In this document: piece after piece, positions 9,613-19,202 of the stretch
Layout: every line of letters starts with the position of its first letter
Numbering within the stretch: position 1 is the first letter of the stretch
Source: Microbacterium aurantiacum
Lineage (GTDB): Bacteria; Actinomycetota; Actinomycetes; Actinomycetales; Microbacteriaceae
DNA: 64,000 nt
Assembly (NCBI RefSeq): GCF_002872075.1
Contig: NZ_PGGU01000016.1
Span: 548,508-612,507, forward strand
Direction of reading: 5' to 3'
The notes under the pieces: generated by a model
Told to the model about the DNA's origin: nothing
The model's input: the letters and a program-made list of their open reading frames with translations, nothing else
The model's database searches: none
Position numbers and translations under genes: made by a program

Positions 9613-10015
9613 GTGCTTTCAGGTCCTCGTCTGTGATCTCCGGCCCTGGGCGCTTGCTGGCCCGCTGAACTGCATCGGCGACGTCGCGTGCTGCTCGGTC
9701 GCGGCGCTCCACATAGTCGATGAAGTCTTCGTACGAGACCCGGTGATGCGATCCGTTGCGGCGCGCGAAAAGCAACCCCGAGCGGATGAGCTTCAAGACA
9801 TGCGGGTGGCTCACCTGCAACAGGCTGGCGACTTCATTTGGTGACAACTCTTTGTCTTGTTCAACGACGGCTATGTCTGCGCCGCGGTTGAGCGCATCAA
9901 GCAGATCCGCGACGATTCCGCGAAGTTGACTCGTTGCGGGTAGCTCTTTGACGGCAGTCAGCAAGCGCTGGATTTCATCAGTCTCAACACGGTTATTCTC
10001 AAGAGTCTTGATCAC
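9599..10015 (-). CDS. excisionase/antitoxin-type helix-turn-helix protein
   Basis: This 138-aa protein has a MerR/excisionase-type winged helix-turn-helix at about residues 57-105 (LSPNEVASLLQVSHPHVLKLIRSG followed by a basic HHRV wing). Proteins of this build usually act as antitoxins and autorepressors next to a PIN-domain RNase. No PIN gene lies downstream; instead the convergent gene overlaps its 3' end. The start is GTG at 10015 with AGGGGA about 5 nt upstream. It may be an orphan antitoxin or the partner of the convergent unknown protein. Confidence 0.7.
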   Translation of the reverse strand: MIKTLENNRVETDEIQRLLTAVKELPATSQLRGIVADLLDALNRGADIAVVEQDKELSPNEVASLLQVSHPHVLKLIRSGLLFARRNGSHHRVSYEDFIDYVERRDRAARDVADAVQRASKRPGPEITDEDLKALNEF

Positions 10016-10371
10016 GAGATTCCCCTATCTGCAATAACTGTAACACTCGCAATCCTTCTGTTCTCACAGATTTCTGACTGGCTGGATGCCCTCAGCATCG
10101 GCTCATTGCAAGGCGCCTCTGTGTCTGCGAGCCAAGCGGAGCAACGGACAATCCCGGGTCTGGCGCTACTAACCCGACGGTCCAATGACTCACGCTAGCG
10201 CTCCGTGGACGCCTGATGAGCGACGATGTCTTGCCCTGTTGATAACCAAGGATTGGTCGTCGCTTTGGCAGTCGTGCTCCTCGAGTGACCGCCCGGGTTT
10301 CTCCGCGGGAGCTGTCGAGGGTAGTCAACTTCGCGAAAGGGAAGTCGGCGGGTTCGCGATCTCACTGGGAT
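10016..10371 (+). other. 356-bp intergenic stretch, probable right edge of the accessory segment
   Basis: No convincing gene, RNA or repeat is visible. Short open frames on both strands lack start signals and family resemblance. It separates the defence-type genes on the left from genome-typical GC-rich genes on the right. No attachment-site duplicate of the left edge was found by eye. Confidence 0.4.
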
Positions 10372-11268
10372 CTACGCCTGGCGGCCTATCGCCTCACCAA
10401 GCCACCCAATCCCACTCCCCACGATCCGCCGCCCCGCCTCCTCCGCCGGCACGGCCTCCCCAACGTCCGCCCCGCGCTCCAACGACACCACCGAATGCAC
10501 GATCGTCTCCGCATACACGTGCACGAGGTTGTACCCCTGCGCAGCATCCTGCCCCCGTGTCGCACCGACGGGCTGCGCCAGGTCCTGCCCGTACGCACTC
10601 GACGACGCCACCGCCACCGGAATCCCCGCGAACGTCCCGAAAGACGGATGATGCACGTGCCCCGACAAGATCGAGCGCACATCCGTCCCGCGAAGCACAT
10701 CAGCGAGCCGCGCCTGATCCCGCAGCTCCACCGTCACCGCCAGATCGAGCACCGTCGGCAGCGGCGGGTGGTGGATGAGCAGTAGCGACCCCGCCGGCGT
10801 GGCCGTCGACAGCTCTGCCTCGAGCCACGTCAGTTGCGCCTCATCGATCTCGCCCCAATGCGCGCCGGGAACGGACGAGTCCAGCACGATCACACGCAGA
10901 TCACCGAACCATCGCACCGAGGTGATCGGGTCCGCGCCGGCCCCACCCAGCAACTCCGCCCGCATCGCCGCCCGGTCGTCGTGGTTTCCCGCTACCCAGA
11001 CCACCTCACAACCAAGCTCCAAGGCGGCCGGCGCCACCAGCTCCCGCAACCGCCGATACGCCGACGCATCCCCCCGGTCCGTCAGATCCCCGGTCATCAG
11101 CAGCGCATCCGGCTTCAGCCCCGACGACACCAGCCGCGACAACATCAACTCCAGGTTCGAATCAGCATCCGCCCCACTCCCATATAGCGGCGACCGCTCC
11201 CCGGGCAGGTGCGTATCCGAGATTTGCACGAACGTGTGCGACGGACGGGGGTGTTCGGTGAGGATCAT
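10372..11268 (-). CDS. metallophosphoesterase (calcineurin-like, CpdA type)
   Basis: This 298-aa enzyme has the complete dimetal phosphoesterase signature: D-x-H (ISDTHL), GDLTDRG, GNHD, then GHVHH near the C terminus. Relatives hydrolyse cyclic nucleotides or glycerophosphodiesters. The ATG at 11268 has a GGAAG Shine-Dalgarno. It is the last gene in the same direction as the LacI regulator and ABC operon, 29 bp downstream of lacI. It may therefore process the imported compound; a phosphodiester or phosphonate substrate is an inference from this position. Confidence 0.85.
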   Translation of the reverse strand: MILTEHPRPSHTFVQISDTHLPGERSPLYGSGADADSNLELMLSRLVSSGLKPDALLMTGDLTDRGDASAYRRLRELVAPAALELGCEVVWVAGNHDDRAAMRAELLGGAGADPITSVRWFGDLRVIVLDSSVPGAHWGEIDEAQLTWLEAELSTATPAGSLLLIHHPPLPTVLDLAVTVELRDQARLADVLRGTDVRSILSGHVHHPSFGTFAGIPVAVASSSAYGQDLAQPVGATRGQDAAQGYNLVHVYAETIVHSVVSLERGADVGEAVPAEEAGRRIVGSGIGWLGEAIGRQA

Positions 11269-11297
11269 TGCACTTCCGGGTCGAGACGAGAACAGGG

Positions 11298-12317
11298 TCA
11301 GACGGCTGCGGCCGTGGTCCCGGGCACCAACGTCCCGGTGAAGGGCCGTCGCACGATGTCGGCGGAGTCGGAGGTCAACAGCTTCTGCATGGTCTCCACG
11401 GCAGCCGCGGCGACCTCTTCCACCGGAATGCGCACCGTGGTCAGTCCCAGCAGATCGGCGCCGGGCAGAATGCCGTCGCACCCGGTGACGCTCACGTCAC
11501 CGGGCACGTCGAGCCCTCCGGCCTTCGCAGCCCGCATCACGGCGAGCTGACGGTAATCCGACGCGCACATGATTGCGGTGCCCCCAGGGCGCACGGCGCT
11601 CAGCGCTTCGGACACTCCTTCATCGGGGCGCGCCCCGGCAGAGATCATCGTCACCGACGCTCCCCCGTTGATGAGCGTCTCGCGCATCGCCATGCCGCGC
11701 AGATGCTCGGGGTATGACGCCTCGGGGTCACCGGTCAGCACCACCACGTTCCGGTGTCCGAGCGACAGCACGTGCGAGGCCAGCAGGCGCCCGTGCGCCG
11801 GATCGTCGTAGTGCGCGGAGTGGATGCGCCCGGACGGCTCCACCCGCCCTGCGCGCACGATCGGCACCTGGTCGGCGAACGGCTCGAGCTGCGCCGCCAT
11901 GATGCCTCCGGTCGCCACGATGAGGCCGGCCACCCGCATCCCGAGCAGCCGGTGCAGCGCGTTCACCTGCTTGATGCCCTGCTCGTCCGCACCGATCGTC
12001 ACGGTCACCAGATCGAGCCCGCGGCGATGCGCCTCATCCTGCAGACGCGAGAACAGCAGACCGTACGCAGGGTTGCTCGCGTCGCGCAGCATCAGCCCGA
12101 CCGTGCCGGTGCGCCCGGCAGCGAGCTCGGCCGCCATCGTGTTGCGCACGTACCCGAGCCGCTCCGCGGCCTCGATGATGCGCTGCTGCGTGTCGGGAGC
12201 GAACCGCCCCTCACCCTTCAGCGCCCGCGTCGCGGTCGCCCGGGAGACACCGGCGGCAGCCGCGACATCGCTGATGGTCACACGCAGGGCCGGTGTGCCG
12301 GCATCCGAAGAAGTCAT
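11298..12317 (-). CDS. LacI-family transcriptional regulator
   Basis: This 339-aa regulator has an N-terminal LacI helix-turn-helix (ISDVAAAAGVSRATATRALKG, about residues 13-33) and a periplasmic-binding-protein-like effector domain (65-330). Its ATG overlaps the permease stop (ATGA), so it is translated with the transporter and probably senses the imported ligand. A TTGTGC-5-GCACAA palindrome in front of the first operon gene is the best operator candidate. Confidence 0.9.
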   Translation of the reverse strand: MTSSDAGTPALRVTISDVAAAAGVSRATATRALKGEGRFAPDTQQRIIEAAERLGYVRNTMAAELAAGRTGTVGLMLRDASNPAYGLLFSRLQDEAHRRGLDLVTVTIGADEQGIKQVNALHRLLGMRVAGLIVATGGIMAAQLEPFADQVPIVRAGRVEPSGRIHSAHYDDPAHGRLLASHVLSLGHRNVVVLTGDPEASYPEHLRGMAMRETLINGGASVTMISAGARPDEGVSEALSAVRPGGTAIMCASDYRQLAVMRAAKAGGLDVPGDVSVTGCDGILPGADLLGLTTVRIPVEEVAAAAVETMQKLLTSDSADIVRRPFTGTLVPGTTAAAV

Positions 12318-14161
12318 GAAGCCCTCCGCTGTCGACGACGCGATCGTGCACGGGAAGAACCCGAGCCGCGTCCGTACACGAGATACATCGTGGCACCCAT
12401 GATCACCATCAGCAGCACCGTGTAGACGAACGTGATCGGCATCGCGTCGAGGTTGTTCTCGCCGCGCGTGCTCTCCTGGATCGCCACACCCAGCGGCTGA
12501 TACAGCGGGTGGTACAGGAAGATCGCCGCGTCGTAGTCGTCGAGCAGGCTGTTGAAGTTCAGCGCCGTGATCGCTGCCGCCGTCGGCAGCACCAGCGGGA
12601 TGAGCACCCGTCGGAACGCCGTCAGGGAACCTGCGCCGAGAATGCGCGAGGCATCTTCCAGCGAATCCGGCACCGACGCGAACGCCGCCTTCAACAGCCG
12701 CAGCGTGAACGGAATCTTCACGCAGATGTAGGCGATCAGCAACAGCACCGGCGTTCCGGTCAGCACGATGTTGCCCACGATCGCCTGCGGCTGGTCGAAC
12801 GTCACCACCAGCGCGAGCGCGATGAGCACGATCGGGAGAATCCACGGGATGTGCAGCACGTACTCGATCGCCGTCGTCAGCACGTTGCGGTGCTTCTGCA
12901 GCACCCGCGCCACGAACAGCAGCCCGCCCACCACGATCACCGAGGCGAGCGCGCTGTACACGACGCTCACGATGAACGGACGGATCGCCGCCGCACTGCT
13001 GAACACGGTCACGTAGTTGTCGAGCGTGAAGCTGTCCAGTGTGATCGTTCCCGCGAGGATGCTGCGCGCATCCACGAACGAGAAGATCACGATCAGCACC
13101 ACCGGGATCAGGTAGATCACCCACAGCGCATACGCGATCACGTGCACGACGACGTTCGCGAGCGGATTGCGGATCGCCTGCTTCTGGATCGGCGTCGCCA
13201 CCTTCGCGACCGAGAAGTACACGCCCGACTTCTCGGCGCGGTTCATGATCGCCAGCAGGATGATCGTCGCCAGCCCCAGCACGATCGCCAGCAGAGCGGC
13301 GATGTCGCGGGTGATCGGGCTGCGCGACAGGTCGATGATGAGCGGCGCGACCGTCTGGAAGTCGGGCCCGCCGAGCACGAGCGGCGCGGTCAGCGCACCG
13401 AGGCCGATGAGGAACGTCAGCACGGTCACGGCGAACAGCATCGGCTTCATCACCGGCAGCACGATGCGGCGCAGGATCGTCCACGACGACGCCCCCATGA
13501 GCTTCGCCGCCTCGATCGACGCGTAGTCGACCTTGCCGAGCGACGACGACAGGAACAGCATGTGGTTGGTCGTCGTCGCGAAGGTCATCACGAACGCGAC
13601 GGCGAAGAATCCGGAGAACCAGTCGCGGTCCATGTCGGGCCACCACTTGACCATCATGTTCGTGAAGAACCCGAACCGGCCGTAGATGAAGTTGTAGCCG
13701 GCGGCGAGCACGATGCCGCCGTAGATGAGAGTGGTCGCGTACCCGAGCCACAGCAGCTTCGCGCCACGGATGCGAAAGTACTGCGTCACCAGCACGATGA
13801 ACACCCCCACCACGTTGACGGTCACCGACAGCGTGATCGCCAGCAGGAAGCTGTTGCCGAGCGTCTTCATCGCGCGCTCGCTGCCCAGCAGCTTCTCGAC
13901 AGCGCGGATGCTGAACTGCCCCTCCGGGAAGAAGGTCGTGCCGAGCAGTGCCGCGTTCGGCAGCACCAGGAACGCGGCCGCGAACCAGATCACGGCGATG
14001 CCGGTCACCCAGGCCATCGGCGAGCGGAGCATCGAGCGGATGCTGCCGGGCTTGCCCCTCTTCGGTCGCCGGCCCTCCGGGGCCGACGCCGTGCCGGTCA
14101 GCGCGCCGGCCTCGCCGGGCAGGCCGGCGGAGGTCGGGGGAACCGGGGTGCTCATGGTCAT
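12314..14161 (-). CDS. ABC transporter permease, two permease units fused
   Basis: This 615-aa membrane protein has about 12 transmembrane helices and two BPD_transp_1 units (roughly 80-320 and 370-600). The fused build is typical of the iron/thiamine/2-aminoethylphosphonate class, where one chain supplies both halves of the channel. EAA-like loops occur in each half (EAAKLMGASSWTI; EDASRILGAGSLTAF). The start is ATG 14161, one base after the ATPase stop; ATG 14155 is an alternative. The N-terminal 45 residues are Pro/Gly-rich and cytoplasmic. Confidence 0.9.
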   Translation of the reverse strand: MTMSTPVPPTSAGLPGEAGALTGTASAPEGRRPKRGKPGSIRSMLRSPMAWVTGIAVIWFAAAFLVLPNAALLGTTFFPEGQFSIRAVEKLLGSERAMKTLGNSFLLAITLSVTVNVVGVFIVLVTQYFRIRGAKLLWLGYATTLIYGGIVLAAGYNFIYGRFGFFTNMMVKWWPDMDRDWFSGFFAVAFVMTFATTTNHMLFLSSSLGKVDYASIEAAKLMGASSWTILRRIVLPVMKPMLFAVTVLTFLIGLGALTAPLVLGGPDFQTVAPLIIDLSRSPITRDIAALLAIVLGLATIILLAIMNRAEKSGVYFSVAKVATPIQKQAIRNPLANVVVHVIAYALWVIYLIPVVLIVIFSFVDARSILAGTITLDSFTLDNYVTVFSSAAAIRPFIVSVVYSALASVIVVGGLLFVARVLQKHRNVLTTAIEYVLHIPWILPIVLIALALVVTFDQPQAIVGNIVLTGTPVLLLIAYICVKIPFTLRLLKAAFASVPDSLEDASRILGAGSLTAFRRVLIPLVLPTAAAITALNFNSLLDDYDAAIFLYHPLYQPLGVAIQESTRGENNLDAMPITFVYTVLLMVIMGATMYLVYGRGSGSSRARSRRRQRRAS

Positions 14162-14162
14162 C

Positions 14163-15188
<1,026 letters not shown>

Positions 15189-15199
15189 GAGGTGTCTGA

Positions 15200-16279
15200 T
15201 CAGCCGATGTACTCGAGGGTGACCTTCTCGACCCAGTCACCGAGGTTCTCGCTGACGAAGCCGAAGTCGAGCTCCTGACGGGGAAGCGTCTCCATCAGTT
15301 CGACGACCTCGGGGTTCGCGTCGGCGACGGCCTTCTCGTTCACGGGCATCGAGTTGAACTCGGCCGCGAACTCGCCCTGCACCTCGGCGCTGCCGAACCA
15401 GTCGATGAACTTCTGCGCCTGCTCTTCGTTGCCCGAGCCGTTGATCGGCGCGATCTGCTCGGTGACGTAGGGCACGCCCTCCTTCGGGACGATGATGCCG
15501 GTCTTGGTGCCGTACTCCTCGTCACGCGCGGCGATGCCGCTGGAGGGGAGCACGCCGTAGTCGACCTCGTCGCGGGTGATGCGGGCGTAGAGGTCGGTGC
15601 CCTCGACCGCGGGCGAGCCGTTCGCGTAGTACGACTCGACGAGCGACCAGCCGTCGTCGCTGACGCCGAGGTCGCCCGACTTCTCGAGGTTCTCGCTCAG
15701 GATGCTGGCGAGCACGAGCTGCGGAGTGGCCTGGCCGAGAGCCGGGTTCACTTCGTACCGACCGGCGTATGCGGCATCCGTGTAGAGGTCTTCGAGAGAC
15801 TTCGGCACGTTGTCGGTCGTGTTCTCGTCGTAGACGGTGACGATGGCCTGCTCGACCAGCGGCCAGAACACGCCGTCGGCGGGGTCGCCGGCGTCGGCGG
15901 GAACCTCGCCGCTCCAGCTCGGCTCGTAGGCGGTGATCGCCTCTTCGGACTTCAGCTGCTCGAAGAACATGTTGTTCAGGCCGAACACGACATCGCCGAC
16001 CGGGTTGTTCTTCTCGGCGATGATGCGGTTGGTGAGGTCGGCGCCGCCGAGGCCGACGATCTCGATCTCGATGCCGGCTTCTGCGGCCTTCTCGGTGATC
16101 CACTCGCCACGGCCGTCGCTGTTGGAGTTCGTGTACACGATGAGCGTCTCGGCCGGACCGTCGTCCTGGGTCTCTTCGGGACCGGGCGATTCCGCCGCAG
16201 CCGCGCAGCCCGTGAGTGCGATTGCCGTCGCCGCCGTGATCCCGATGAGGGACCAGCGCTTCTTCCGCAGGTCGACCAT
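15200..16279 (-). CDS. ABC transporter substrate-binding lipoprotein
   Basis: This 359-aa family 1 extracellular solute-binding protein has a positively charged start, a hydrophobic stretch and lipobox LTGC, so it should be anchored by a diacylglyceryl Cys after signal peptidase II cleavage. The ATG at 16279 has AAAGGA 6 nt upstream and was preferred over an earlier in-frame codon at 16348. The fold resembles iron, thiamine and aminoethylphosphonate binders; the ligand cannot be read from sequence. It is the first gene of the operon. Confidence 0.92.
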   Translation of the reverse strand: MVDLRKKRWSLIGITAATAIALTGCAAAAESPGPEETQDDGPAETLIVYTNSNSDGRGEWITEKAAEAGIEIEIVGLGGADLTNRIIAEKNNPVGDVVFGLNNMFFEQLKSEEAITAYEPSWSGEVPADAGDPADGVFWPLVEQAIVTVYDENTTDNVPKSLEDLYTDAAYAGRYEVNPALGQATPQLVLASILSENLEKSGDLGVSDDGWSLVESYYANGSPAVEGTDLYARITRDEVDYGVLPSSGIAARDEEYGTKTGIIVPKEGVPYVTEQIAPINGSGNEEQAQKFIDWFGSAEVQGEFAAEFNSMPVNEKAVADANPEVVELMETLPRQELDFGFVSENLGDWVEKVTLEYIG

Positions 16280-16585
16280 GTTCGTCCTTTCTCGCCGTTG
16301 AGGTATGTCGAGTCCGAGACTACCTCTGAAGTTGTGCTGATTGCACAAAGATTATTCGATTTCGTTCGCGCGGTCGCGCGGCCGCACTCAAGATACGACT
16401 TAGAGGTGAACGTGGATGCTCTGTCCGGTGAACGTCTGGCGGCTGGGCGGTCGGTATAGCCAGACCCACCCGTGATTCGGCATCCGTCTCCACCGGTGGT
16501 GGGGAGCCAGCCGGATGGGATGAGCGCTTCGCGGTTCCTAGCGTCGAGGTATCACCTTGCACTGCACCGAAAGAAGGACCCGCCC
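16280..16585 (+). other. intergenic region between divergent ABC operon and protease
   Basis: This 306-bp stretch holds the ABC operon promoter region with its candidate LacI operator (16332-16348) and the AAGAAGGA Shine-Dalgarno (16571-16578) of the protease. No other gene or structured RNA is apparent. Confidence 0.5.
16332..16348. promoter_or_regulatory. candidate LacI-family operator
   Basis: Perfect inverted repeat TTGTGC-TGATT-GCACAA, 53 bp upstream of the binding-protein start codon, with an AT-rich TAATCT -10-like sequence beside it on the minus strand. The only LacI-family gene in the window lies in this operon. Confidence 0.5.
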
Positions 16586-17440
16586 TTGTCTGAAAGCACC
16601 TCCATCCGCCGAATCGTCACCCGCTCGGCCGTCGCCGTTCTCGCTGGCGTCGTCTGTTGCGTCTCTCTCACCGCCGGCAGTCTTCCCGGTGGCGTGACCG
16701 CCGACCGGGGCGGGGTCAAGTCGATCGTCAGCGGCTCGAAGCCCACCGAGTCGTACCCGTTCATGGCGAGCATCCCCCTCGGTGCTCCGCTCGCCGGGCT
16801 CAAGGACGGGAACTGCGGTGCGGCGCTGATCGACCCCGGGTGGGTCGTGACCGCCGCGCATTGCCTCGACATGGAGATCGGGTCGTTCGCCGAGGGGACG
16901 GTCCGCATCGGAAGCGAAAAGCGCGCCTCCGGCGGAACGGTCCGCGAGATGGCGCAGGTGTTCCTGCACCCGGAGTATGCGCAGGGCCAGCCCAACCAGA
17001 ACGACATCGCGCTGGTCAGACTCGACCGACCGGTGAAGAACAAGCCGATCGCGATCGCCGAGGGAGCCGGCGCCCCGGGAACGAAGACGCGGATCCTCGG
17101 CTTCGGCATCACCAAGCCGAGCCCGGATCCTGCGAAGTGGAAGATGTCGAAGAAGCTCCGTGAGCTCGAGACGGTTCGCGGCGACGTCTCCGACTGCGGG
17201 CCCGGATATGCGGGCGACACCCGTCTCTGCACGCTCAGCCAGACGCCCGACGCGATGGCGTGCAACGGTGACTCGGGAGGCCCGCAGATCCAGCGCGGAC
17301 GGGAGGACCGCTGGGAGCTGATCGGCGTCACTTCCGGTCCGGGAGCGCAGAGCCCCTCGTGTGAGAAGGGGCCAGGTCTCTACACCGACGTGACCGCCTA
17401 CGCGAGCTGGATCACCGACATCATCGCCGCCAACAAGTGA
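16586..17440 (+). CDS. secreted trypsin-like serine protease (S1 family)
   Basis: This 284-aa chymotrypsin-fold protease has the full catalytic triad: His in TAAHC, Asp in QNDIALVRL, Ser in NGDSGGP. The N terminus has a basic region (RRIVTRS) and a hydrophobic core, a Sec signal. Activation may follow cleavage before the SGSKPTESYPFMASI segment. Cys pairs near the His and Ser fit the usual disulfides. The start chosen is TTG 16586 with AAGAAGGA 7 nt upstream; an ATG at 16472 lacks a ribosome site and would hide the signal peptide. Confidence 0.88.
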   Translation: MSESTSIRRIVTRSAVAVLAGVVCCVSLTAGSLPGGVTADRGGVKSIVSGSKPTESYPFMASIPLGAPLAGLKDGNCGAALIDPGWVVTAAHCLDMEIGSFAEGTVRIGSEKRASGGTVREMAQVFLHPEYAQGQPNQNDIALVRLDRPVKNKPIAIAEGAGAPGTKTRILGFGITKPSPDPAKWKMSKKLRELETVRGDVSDCGPGYAGDTRLCTLSQTPDAMACNGDSGGPQIQRGREDRWELIGVTSGPGAQSPSCEKGPGLYTDVTAYASWITDIIAANK

Positions 17441-17450
17441 TGACGGGGCG

Positions 17451-17474
17451 GCCGGCGAGGATGCTCTCGCCGGC
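17451..17474. terminator. bidirectional hairpin terminator
   Basis: A 9-bp perfect stem (GCCGGCGAG/CTCGCCGGC) with a 6-nt loop sits between the convergent protease and TetR genes. Confidence 0.55.
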
Positions 17475-17477
17475 TGC

Positions 17478-18209
17478 TCACACGTTCTCGGCGTCCGTCA
17501 TGCTCTCGATGCCGTCGAGGATGCGGTCGAGGCCGAATCGCCATGCGTGCCGGGCGTCGTAGGCCGCGTTGTGCTCGGCGCCCGCCGCGCTGCCGATCGC
17601 GTCGGCGAGGGGGAAGCGCTGCGGGGTCACGTGCTCGGCGAGGGCGGGCCCGGCGACCTGCCACCACTCCGGATCCGGCGCCACCGCGGCGGCCAGGTCG
17701 ACGGCGGACGAGCGGGAGAACCCGATGATCAGGCTGAGGCTCGCATCGGTGTCGACCGGCGAGAGGCCCAGCGGTGCGATCGCGGCGAGTTCTCGTTCGT
17801 ACTTGCCGATGATGCCGGGCCCGAGGGGTGGCGTCTCGGCGCGGATGGCGCTGAGCCAGGGGTGGGCGAGATGCAGGTCGAGGTTGTCGTGGGCCAGGCT
17901 GTCGAGTCGCGCTCGCCAGTGCGGGTGGTCGTAGTCGCCGTGGCGCATGGATGCGGTGACCTGATCGGCCATGAGTGCGAGCAGTGTGGATTTGTCGGGG
18001 ACGTACGAGTAGAGCGACATCGTCGAACTGCCGAGCGCTGACGCCAGGGCGCGCATCGAGACGGCATCCGCCCCTTGCGCATCGGCGAGTTCGATCGCGG
18101 CCGCGACGAGGCTGTCGACCGTGAACCGTGGCTTCGGCCCGCGCCGCGGCGACGTCGTGCGCTCATGTCGCCAGAGCAGCGCGATCAAGCCGGGAATATC
18201 TTCGGGCAT
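17478..18209 (-). CDS. TetR-family repressor (TetR/AcrR C-terminal type)
   Basis: This 243-aa protein has a TetR DNA-binding domain at about residues 24-80 (AAAIELADAQGADAVSMRALASALGSSTMSLYSYV) and a TetR_C_1-like ligand domain. Upstream frame extension is rejected because ATG 18209 sits at the divergent promoter. It faces the VOC gene across 57 bp containing a perfect ACGTAC-GCC-GTACGT palindrome, the expected operator for both genes. Confidence 0.88.
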   Translation of the reverse strand: MPEDIPGLIALLWRHERTTSPRRGPKPRFTVDSLVAAAIELADAQGADAVSMRALASALGSSTMSLYSYVPDKSTLLALMADQVTASMRHGDYDHPHWRARLDSLAHDNLDLHLAHPWLSAIRAETPPLGPGIIGKYERELAAIAPLGLSPVDTDASLSLIIGFSRSSAVDLAAAVAPDPEWWQVAGPALAEHVTPQRFPLADAIGSAAGAEHNAAYDARHAWRFGLDRILDGIESMTDAENV

Positions 18210-18228
18210 GTTCTCATTGTACCTAACT

Positions 18229-18243
18229 ACGTACGCCGTACGT
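18229..18243. promoter_or_regulatory. TetR operator ACGTAC-GCC-GTACGT
   Basis: Perfect 15-bp palindrome centred between the divergent tetR and VOC genes, 19 bp from the tetR start. Confidence 0.65.
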
Positions 18244-18266
18244 CGTTGTATGAGAGGATGCTCCCC

Positions 18267-18641
18267 ATGAACATCACCGAATCCGCAATCTCCCTCAACG
18301 TCGCCGACCCGGAGGCATCCGGTGCTTTCCTGACCGAGCACTTCGGCTTCGAGATCGCGATGGCGGCGGACGGCTTCGTCTCGCTGCGTCGCGATGACGC
18401 CGGGTTCAACGTCATCTACCTGCGCACGGGGCTCGCGACCTTCAAGCCCGAGACGCATGCCGCCGCCGCGGGGGCAGGCCTGCTCGTCGTGTTCGTGGTC
18501 GACGACATCGATGCGGAATGGGAGCGCCTGCAGCACCTCGTACCCGTCGCGACTCCGATCGAGACCGAGCCCTGGGGCGAGCGGTACTTCCAGGTGCTCG
18601 ACCCGAACGGCGTCCTGATCCAGCTCGTGCAGTGGGTCTGA
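18267..18641 (+). CDS. VOC-family (glyoxalase/bleomycin resistance) protein
   Basis: This 124-aa single-domain vicinal-oxygen-chelate protein has the beta-alpha-beta-beta-beta repeat twice, ending in YFQVLDPNGVLIQLVQW, where the typical metal-ligand Glu is replaced by Gln. Such proteins bind or degrade small toxic compounds. The ATG at 18267 has GAGAGGA 9 nt upstream; ATG 18258 is too close to that site. It is probably derepressed through the divergent TetR. Confidence 0.85.
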   Translation: MNITESAISLNVADPEASGAFLTEHFGFEIAMAADGFVSLRRDDAGFNVIYLRTGLATFKPETHAAAAGAGLLVVFVVDDIDAEWERLQHLVPVATPIETEPWGERYFQVLDPNGVLIQLVQWV

Positions 18642-18664
18642 CGCCCATCGCGTAACCCGCCCGG

Positions 18665-18697
18665 CGCGGGGTCTCGGCATCACGCCGGGGCCCCGCG
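18665..18697 (+). terminator. hairpin terminator after the VOC gene
   Basis: A 14-bp stem (18665-18678 with 18684-18697, loop ATCAC). Two positions pair as G-U only in the plus-strand transcript, which suits the direction of the VOC gene. Confidence 0.5.
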
Positions 18698-18736
18698 TCG
18701 CCGTATCGGTGCGGTCCGTCAGCTCGCGCACTCTCC

Positions 18737-18742
18737 TAAGCT
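18737..18742 (+). promoter_or_regulatory. -10 box TAAGCT, leaderless start
   Basis: Ends 6 nt before ATG 18749. Confidence 0.5.
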
Positions 18743-18748
18743 CGGGTC

Positions 18749-19114
18749 ATGACCGACGACGTACGCAACGTGGATGCCGCCCTCGCCACGATCTCCGAGC
18801 ACTGGCAGCCGCACCGCCTCACCAGCGTCAACGACTACGACGTCAAGGCGGTGAAACTGCAGGGCGAGTTCGTCTGGCACACCCACCCCGAAACCGATGA
18901 GCTGTTCATGGTCATCCGGGGCGAGCTGACGATCCAGCTCCGTGACCGAGACGTCGTGCTCGGGCCGAACGACATCTTCGTCATCCCGAAGGGCGTCGAG
19001 CACTGCCCGAAGGCGGCCGAAGAGGTGCACGCGATCCTGTTCGAGCCGAAGGGCACCGTCAACACCGGCGATGCCGGCGGCGAGATGACGGCACCGCTGC
19101 GCGAGTTCGAGTAG
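18749..19114 (+). CDS. cupin-domain protein
   Basis: This 121-aa single cupin has motif 1 HTHPETDELFMVIRGEL and motif 2 PKGVEHCPKA, giving His/His/Glu/His-type metal ligands. This compact form occurs in small isomerases, dioxygenases and sensors, and no reaction can be assigned. It is transcribed alone from a leaderless promoter (TAAGCT at 18737). Confidence 0.85.
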   Translation: MTDDVRNVDAALATISEHWQPHRLTSVNDYDVKAVKLQGEFVWHTHPETDELFMVIRGELTIQLRDRDVVLGPNDIFVIPKGVEHCPKAAEEVHAILFEPKGTVNTGDAGGEMTAPLREFE

Positions 19115-19202
19115 GGCGGGCCGGGAATGCCCGTGACATACAATCGCCGGAACGACGGGCGCTAGGCCGGGATCCGGACCGAGTGCTGAGGGAGGGGTCA
19201 GG

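Noticed and set aside
10092..10328. 78-codon minus-strand frame in the intergenic stretch
   Set aside because: No ribosome site, no family resemblance, and ordinary composition for noncoding GC-rich DNA.
10180..10371. tRNA or attachment site at the island's right edge
   Set aside because: No cloverleaf with a T-loop sequence could be assembled by eye and no copy of the left edge was found.
16472..16585. ATG 16472 as the start of the serine protease
   Set aside because: It lacks a ribosome site and would put 38 polar residues before the signal peptide; TTG 16586 has AAGAAGGA at ideal spacing.
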